From JBBSIG01 sp038232215 (GTDB lineage: Bacteria > Actinomycetota > Thermoleophilia > Gaiellales > Gaiellaceae), in assembly GCA_038232215.1 (NCBI GenBank), contig JBBSIG010000083.1, positions 1 to 10,093 of the forward strand: a stretch of 10,093 bases of DNA, given 5' to 3'. Below, in pieces: positions 6,096 to 10,093 of the stretch (position 1 is the stretch's first letter; every line of letters begins with the position of its first letter). The notes under the pieces are model-generated. The model saw only the letters and a program-made list of their open reading frames with translations, did not search any database and was not told the DNA's origin. Position numbers and translations under genes: made by a program.

Positions 6096-6800
6096 TCAGG
6101 GAAGGAGGCGCCGGGTCGTACTCCGGAGCCAGGTCAAGCACGGTGCGAAGCCCTCGGCGTACTCGACGCCGCACTGTTGACCGCGGAAGCGCGTGGCCGT
6201 CTGCATCTGCGCCACGACGTCCACGTCATCGTGCTCGCGGAGCCAGCGAAGCTGGCTTTCGTGCGCCTCGAGCATCGCTGTCTTCAGCTCGATCGTCGAG
6301 CCGACGTCGACGTACTCGACGGGCTGGAAACCGAGCCCCATCACCGTCTCCATGTAGTAGATCGGCGTCACCGCAGCGTGGTGCGGCTTCTCGGTCTCGA
6401 AGAGAGGCAAGGTCGCGTGGAAGCTCGCGTCGAAGACGAGCTTCGAGACCTCGTTGTGGTCGGCCATGTAGTCGCCCGGCGAGTGCGTGATGATCAGATC
6501 CGGCCGTATCTCTCTCACGAGGTCGACCACGGCGCGGATCTGGGCCCGGTCGGACGCGCTCACGTCTGCATCGGAGAATCCGAGCGTGACGTGATCCGCA
6601 CCGGCGATCTCCGCCGCCCGGCGCGCCTCCTGCAGCCGGATGCGCGCGATCTCGGCGGACGTATGCTCGAAGCTGCCGCGATTCCCGAGCGTCGCGTTGC
6701 ACATGACCACGTCGTGGCCCTCCCGGGCGAAACGGGCGAGCGTGCCTCCGCACAGGATCTCGAGATCGTCGGGATGCGCGCCGACGGCGAGGACGCGCAT
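6096..6800 (-). CDS. PIG-L (LmbE) family deacetylase
   Basis: This 234-residue zinc hydrolase belongs to the PIG-L family, which removes acetyl groups from N-acetylglucosamine units in varied molecules (GlcNAc-PI, mycothiol and bacillithiol precursors, diacetylchitobiose). The AHPDDLE motif is at residues 8-14 (His9, Asp11, Asp12) and the third metal ligand is in MADHNEV (His115). A Rossmann-like N-terminus (MRVLAVGAHPDD) and the ITHSPGDY loop are typical. The ATG at 6800 overlaps the ROK stop as TGATG and has a GGAG eight bases upstream, lying within the ROK coding end. The in-frame extension beyond 6800 is only a shadow of the ROK gene. In this setting a role on an imported amino-sugar conjugate or oligosaccharide is likelier than mycothiol synthesis, but the substrate is inferred from neighbours alone. 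Confidence 0.9.
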   Translation of the reverse strand: MRVLAVGAHPDDLEILCGGTLARFAREGHDVVMCNATLGNRGSFEHTSAEIARIRLQEARRAAEIAGADHVTLGFSDADVSASDRAQIRAVVDLVREIRPDLIITHSPGDYMADHNEVSKLVFDASFHATLPLFETEKPHHAAVTPIYYMETVMGLGFQPVEYVDVGSTIELKTAMLEAHESQLRWLREHDDVDVVAQMQTATRFRGQQCGVEYAEGFAPCLTWLRSTTRRLLP

Positions 6801-8041
6801 CAGACGATCTCCGCGGCGATCCCGAACAGGCGCTCCTCGACCGTCTGGATACCGAGCCGCACCGCGCCGAGCGCTACGGACTCGTCGCCGAGGTCGGAGA
6901 GGACGACCCGCGGGGGAATCGGCGCAAGCGCCCGGAGGCATTGCACGAGCGGTGCGAGCAGGGCGTCGCCTGCGCGCGAGAGGCCGCCGCCGACGATGAC
7001 CGTCTGCGGGTTGAGGATGACTGCCGCTGCCGCCACACCGGCCGCTAGACGGCCGACGAGCTCTTCGACGATCGCCTGGGCGGCACGGTCGCCCTCGCGC
7101 GCAGCCTCGAAGACGACCTTGGCGTCGATCGCGCTCGGATCGCCGCCCGCGAGCTCGACCAGCCGTCGCCCCTCGCGTCTGCTCGCGACCTCCTTGCCAT
7201 GACGCGCGTACGCGCTGCCGCCGGCCGCGTGCTCGAACGGCCCGAGGCCGTCGCGTGTTGCTTCGTCTCCCGCGAACGGCAGGTACCCGATCTCGCCCGC
7301 CGCACCGTTCGCGCCCCGATAGAGGCGACCGCCGACGAGCAGGCCGCCGCCGATCCCGTATCCCGCCTGGACGAAGAGGACGTCGTCGATACCTTGCGCC
7401 GCGCCGCGCCAGCGCTCGGCCAGAAGCGAGAGGTGGACCTCGTTCTCGACGAGGACGGGGCACGGGAACGACCTCTGCAGTCGCGTTGCGAGAGGAAGTC
7501 CATCCCAGCCACCGAGCTGTGGAGCGAGCGCAAGGCGGCCGGTGGTCGGATGGACGATCCCGGGCGTCCCGACGCCGACCGCTTGCAGGCCCGCACGCGG
7601 AAGCCGGGCGCGTCGGAGTGCGGAGGTGGCGGTTGCACGCACTTGCTTCAGGAGCGCGTCGGCTCCCGCGCGCTCTCGGGGGCCGACACGTCGGCGCTCC
7701 GAGACGACGACGTCGCCGTCCAGATCTGCGACGAGAACGAGCAGCTTGTCCGCGCCGATATCGATGCCCAGGACGTGGCCGAGGTCGGCGCGGAAGCGCA
7801 GTAGGCGAGCTCGGCGGCCGGGCCGAAGCGGACGCTCGGAGCCGCGGGCAACGCTCTCGACGATCGTCCCGCCTGCGAGCAGGTCCTCGACGACCTCGTT
7901 GACCGTCGGCTTGGAGAGGCCGATCGTGGTGGCAAGCTCGGCACGAGAGATCGGCCCGTGCGAGCGAATCGCACGCAGGACGTGGGCCGAGTTCAGCTGC
8001 CGAAGAAGCTGGGGAGATCCTGCGGGAAGTCGTATCGCCAT
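6800..8041 (-). CDS. ROK family transcriptional regulator (NagC/XylR type)
   Basis: This 413-residue repressor has an N-terminal winged helix-turn-helix (about 15-65; SRAELATTIGLSKPTVNEVV is the recognition unit) and a ROK sugar-binding domain: GIDIG (92-96), VGVGTPGIV (155-163), GYGIGGGLL (228-236) and GANGAAGEIGY (243-253). Such proteins bind operators until a sugar or sugar phosphate releases them. Two usual ROK features are altered. The CxCGxxGC zinc motif after GEIG is absent, and the His before it is Tyr253. The catalytic NDAN is NEVH (200-203), so kinase activity is not expected. The ATG at 8041 is the only fitting start; a GGAG lies directly against it, which is too close for a normal Shine-Dalgarno. 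It is first in the amino-sugar operon and divergent from the VOC/ABC operon, so it probably controls its own operon and perhaps both. Confidence 0.9.
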   Translation of the reverse strand: MAIRLPAGSPQLLRQLNSAHVLRAIRSHGPISRAELATTIGLSKPTVNEVVEDLLAGGTIVESVARGSERPLRPGRRARLLRFRADLGHVLGIDIGADKLLVLVADLDGDVVVSERRRVGPRERAGADALLKQVRATATSALRRARLPRAGLQAVGVGTPGIVHPTTGRLALAPQLGGWDGLPLATRLQRSFPCPVLVENEVHLSLLAERWRGAAQGIDDVLFVQAGYGIGGGLLVGGRLYRGANGAAGEIGYLPFAGDEATRDGLGPFEHAAGGSAYARHGKEVASRREGRRLVELAGGDPSAIDAKVVFEAAREGDRAAQAIVEELVGRLAAGVAAAAVILNPQTVIVGGGLSRAGDALLAPLVQCLRALAPIPPRVVLSDLGDESVALGAVRLGIQTVEERLFGIAAEIV

Positions 8042-8048
8042 CTCCGTC

Positions 8049-8078
8049 TTGACTGTTTGCGCGACTCGATGATAGAAA
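8049..8078 (+). promoter_or_regulatory. Possible promoter for the VOC/ABC operon
   Basis: TTGACT (8049-8054) and TAGAAA (8073-8078) are 18 bp apart and resemble sigma-70/HrdB -35 and -10 boxes (5/6 and 4/6 matches). The -10 box overlaps the left side of the imperfect palindrome. Position is right for a transcript beginning near 8085, giving a short leader to the VOC gene. Prediction by eye only. Confidence 0.35.
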
Positions 8079-8091
8079 GGTTTCCTAACGA
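8074..8091. promoter_or_regulatory. Imperfect palindrome, candidate ROK operator
   Basis: On the minus strand this reads TCGTTAGGAAACCTTTCT, with a GAAA-CC-TTTC core and TTAG on one flank against TA on the other (one C short of a full TTAGGAAA/TTTCCTAA arrangement). AT-rich TTAGGAAA-type half-sites are usual for actinobacterial ROK repressors. It lies between divergent candidate -10 boxes, where a bound repressor could block both operons. Direct binding is inferred. Confidence 0.5.
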
Positions 8092-8097
8092 ACTATA
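8092..8097 (-). promoter_or_regulatory. Candidate -10 box of the ROK/amino-sugar operon
   Basis: TATAGT on the minus strand matches the TATAAT consensus in five of six bases and lies 51 bp before the ROK ATG. No good -35 box is found at 16-18 bp, so an activator, an extended element or a weak promoter is possible. The adjacent palindrome would cover the start of transcription, which fits autorepression. Confidence 0.35.
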
Positions 8098-8115
8098 GGG
8101 GGCGGAGCAATTCCA

Positions 8116-8481
8116 ATCGGCGCGCTCGACCGCTCGAGGTTCGATCACATCGGCCTCATCACCGATGACGAGAAGAACGGAGAGTCCTTCGTCGAGGCAA
8201 CTCGCGTCTGGGTCACCAGCCCCCGCTCGCATCCTTTCAACGTGGAGTGGCTGCGCTTCGAGCCTGACAGTCCGGTCACGGGCCGGTTGCGAGAGCAGCC
8301 GCACGTCGCCTACCGGGTCGACGACCTGGCCGCCGCGCTCGCAGGGCACGAGGTGCTCGCGGAGCCCTTCGATCCGACCGGTCGAGGCGACGGCTTCCTG
8401 CGTGTGGCATTCGTGGAGACCGACGGCGCCGTCGTGGAGCTGATGGAGTACGGGAACCCCGACGAGACGGGCTGGTTTTGA
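8116..8481 (+). CDS. Small VOC (glyoxalase/bleomycin-resistance fold) protein, non-canonical start
   Basis: The frame from 8089 to the TGA at 8479-8481 encodes one vicinal-oxygen-chelate domain of about 121 residues, a fold built from paired beta-alpha-beta-beta-beta units and often metal dependent. It opens with RFDHIGLIT (His11 counting from 8116), then VEWLRFEPDSPV (43-54), PHVAYRVDD (62-70, His63) and AVVELMEY (105-112, Glu108), giving plausible metal ligands. The first ATG/GTG/TTG in frame is the GTG at 8242, which would cut off the first third of the fold, including FDHIG. Upstream only ATT (8110) and ATC (8116, 8149) are available. GGGGGCGGAG at 8098-8107 is a good ribosome site eight bases before ATC 8116. 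The stop overlaps the next ATG (TGATG). It may bind or modify the compound carried by the ABC importer; its substrate is unknown. Confidence 0.7.
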   Translation: MGALDRSRFDHIGLITDDEKNGESFVEATRVWVTSPRSHPFNVEWLRFEPDSPVTGRLREQPHVAYRVDDLAAALAGHEVLAEPFDPTGRGDGFLRVAFVETDGAVVELMEYGNPDETGWF

Positions 8482-9260
8482 TGCAACCGAAACTTCGCGT
8501 CGAGGATGCGACGAAGACCTACGAGTCGAAGAGCGGTTCCGTCCATGCGCTCGAGGACTTCTCGCTCGACGTGCACGAGGGCGAGCTCGTCTGCATTCTC
8601 GGCCCGAGCGGTTGCGGCAAGACCACGCTGCTGTGGGCGATGTCCGGCCTGCACGCGTTGACGCGGGGCCGCATCCTGTTGGACGGAACACCCGTGGTCG
8701 GGCCGCGACCGCAGGAGATCGGGATGATCTTCCAGGAGGCGAACCTGTTGCCGTGGCGCAATCTCCGGCAGAACATCGAGTTTCCGTTCGAGATCAAGAA
8801 GCGGCCGAGCGACAGGCCTCGTATCGAGGCGCTCCTGAGAGAGACCAGTCTCACCGAGTTCGGCGGCTCGATGCCGCGGGAGCTCTCAGGCGGCATGCAG
8901 CAGCGTGCCTCGATCGTGCGTGCCCTCGCGCAAGAGCCGAGCGTCCTGCTGATGGACGAGCCGTTCGGCGCCCTCGACGCTTTCACGCGCGATGAGATGA
9001 ACCTCCTCCTGCTGCGCCTCTGGAGCGAGAGCGACCAGACCATCGTCTTCGTCACGCACAACATCAGCGAGGCGATCTTCCTCGCCGACCGCGTGGTCGT
9101 CATGACCCCCCGGCCGGGCCGTCTCGCGCACGTCTACGACATCGAGCTCCCACGCCCGCGCACGATCGAGATGACGTTCGAGCCGAGCTTCATCGAGCTC
9201 GTGCAGGACATGAAGCGCACCGTCGAGACGGGCGGGCGTGCCGTCCTGGAAGTCGAATGA
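8481..9260 (+). CDS. ABC transporter ATP-binding protein, SsuB/TauB/NrtD type
   Basis: This 259-residue cytoplasmic ATPase would power an importer of the nitrate/sulfonate/taurine group. All nucleotide-site motifs are intact: Walker A GPSGCGKTT (41-49), Q-loop IFQEANLLPW (83-92), signature LSGGMQQR (135-142), Walker B VLLMDEP (155-161), D-loop ALDA (164-167) and the switch His193 in VTHNISEA. The LLPW after the Q-loop and TPRPGR are common in the SsuB/TauB branch. The ATG at 8481 overlaps the VOC stop as TGATG (a TTG at 8478 is the alternative), with no strong ribosome site, so coupling is likely. The stop overlaps the permease start as ATGA. The substrate cannot be told from the ATPase; sulfonates, nitrate, aromatic acids and vitamin or pyrimidine precursors are all carried by this family. 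Confidence 0.93.
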   Translation: MQPKLRVEDATKTYESKSGSVHALEDFSLDVHEGELVCILGPSGCGKTTLLWAMSGLHALTRGRILLDGTPVVGPRPQEIGMIFQEANLLPWRNLRQNIEFPFEIKKRPSDRPRIEALLRETSLTEFGGSMPRELSGGMQQRASIVRALAQEPSVLLMDEPFGALDAFTRDEMNLLLLRLWSESDQTIVFVTHNISEAIFLADRVVVMTPRPGRLAHVYDIELPRPRTIEMTFEPSFIELVQDMKRTVETGGRAVLEVE

Positions 9261-10093
9261 GCGTACCCACCGAGCTGCGGGACGACATCCCGACCTTCGA
9301 CGAGAGGCGGAGCGGCGATCACGGCCCGATCGACTGGACCGGGCTCACCTCGATCCGAACCGCGAAGAGCGCGCTCGAGATCGGCACCATCGCCGCGCTC
9401 TTCGCCGTCATCTTCTTCGGGCTCGAGCTGATCCTGCGCTGGACGAACACGCCGACGTACGTCTTCCCGAAGCCGATCGCCGTCGTGCGCACGCTCGCAA
9501 ACGAGTTCACGGGCGTGTACGCGCACCATCTCTGGGTCACGATGTACGAGTTCCTCTCGGGCTATGCGATCGGATCGGCCGTCGGTCTGCTCCTCGCGGC
9601 TCTCATAACCCAGAAGCCGTTTGCGGAGAAGGTGATCGCTCCCTACATCCTGATCATGGTGACGACGCCGATGATCGCGTTCGTCCCCTTTCTGCGGTTG
9701 AAGCTCGGCTTCGGGTCGTGGCCGCTGATCATCGCCGTCGCGCTCGCCGCGGGACCGATGGTGATGATCAACTCGGCGACCGGATTCCGCCGCACCGACC
9801 TGGCCAAGATCGCGCTCGCACGCTCCTACGGCGCGTCGACGTTCCAGATCTTCCGCAAGATCCGGTTCCCGCTCGCCCTGCCGATGATCATCGTCGGCTT
9901 CATGGTCGGCTCCATCTTCGGCCTCCTGACGGCCGTCGGCGGCGAGATGGTTGCCGCGAGCGAGGCCGGAGGGCTCGGCGAGCGGCTCGTCTACTACTCG
10001 TCCCTTGCCCGGATGGATCAGTTCGGCGCCGTGATCCTGATCATCGCAGCGCTTGGTGTGAGCATCTACGTCCTGTTCTACTTCATCGGGAAG
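9257..10093 (+). CDS. ABC transporter permease, SsuC/TauC type (3' end beyond window)
   Basis: This frame is open to the window end (279 residues, no stop) and encodes the membrane partner of the preceding ATPase. About 35 polar residues come first. Hydrophobic segments follow at roughly 40-60, 98-117, 128-146, 155-172, 205-228 and 256-275. The cytoplasmic coupling loop ARSYGASTFQIFRKIRFP (188-205) is the EAA motif expected of BPD_transp_1 permeases of the nitrate/sulfonate group, and TYVFPKP near residue 67 is also typical of this branch. The ATG at 9257 overlaps the ATPase stop (ATGA) and has GGAAG upstream. Only a short C-terminal tail should be missing. The periplasmic substrate-binding protein is not in the window and is probably encoded downstream. 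Confidence 0.93.
   Translation, partial: MSVPTELRDDIPTFDERRSGDHGPIDWTGLTSIRTAKSALEIGTIAALFAVIFFGLELILRWTNTPTYVFPKPIAVVRTLANEFTGVYAHHLWVTMYEFLSGYAIGSAVGLLLAALITQKPFAEKVIAPYILIMVTTPMIAFVPFLRLKLGFGSWPLIIAVALAAGPMVMINSATGFRRTDLAKIALARSYGASTFQIFRKIRFPLALPMIIVGFMVGSIFGLLTAVGGEMVAASEAGGLGERLVYYSSLARMDQFGAVILIIAALGVSIYVLFYFIGK

Noticed and set aside
5333..6490. 385-residue plus-strand frame opposite the NagB-like gene
   Set aside because: Low-complexity, Arg/Val-rich translation; the minus strand encodes a clear NagB-type fold.
6801..7463. N-terminal extension of the PIG-L gene
   Set aside because: It is an Arg-rich antiregister of the ROK gene. MRVLAVGAHPDD at 6800 is the normal family start.

Overview
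High-GC bacterial chromosome, most likely an actinomycete relative. The DivIVA-type coiled-coil protein, IS481-type remnant, strongly GC-biased third codon positions, several GTG starts and overlapping start/stop codons all fit. A Thermoleophilia-like lineage is a guess. I see no RNA genes and no CRISPR array.

Left third (1-2521), mainly minus strand. A possible 3' end of a plus-strand gene lies at the edge, followed by a DivIVA-domain coiled-coil protein. Next is a two-gene unit encoding a DUF2182 membrane protein and a Cys/His-rich DUF1326 protein, transcribed in that order. Then comes a decayed IS481-type transposase remnant (about 2601-2985). It has two frameshifts and no catalytic domain, and a long hairpin buries its Shine-Dalgarno sequence.

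Middle (2986-8041), minus strand. This is a tightly packed amino-sugar operon, in transcription order: ROK repressor, PIG-L deacetylase, NagB-like isomerase/deaminase, a chimeric ORF, and nagA. Junctions are TGATG (ROK/PIG-L), a 13-bp gap, a 26-bp gap, and GTGA (chimera/nagA). The chimeric ORF is the most striking object here. Its first ~207 residues are the N-terminal catalytic half of an M20 dipeptidase. The last ~130 residues are the C-terminal tail of an OppF/DppF-type peptide-importer ATPase, joined in frame with neither protein complete. The simplest reading is a deletion (or misassembly) that removed the end of the peptidase gene and probably a peptide ABC-transporter block, while leaving nagA translationally coupled. 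The ancestral locus would have imported and broken down amino-sugar/peptide compounds such as cell-wall or chitin fragments; this is inference.

Right part (8042-10093), plus strand. A short divergent control region carries an imperfect palindrome that may be the ROK operator. It is followed by a small VOC-fold protein with no ATG/GTG/TTG start in reach, an SsuB/TauB-type ABC ATPase and its permease (cut by the window end). These three are linked by TGATG and ATGA overlaps and form an importer operon of unknown substrate.
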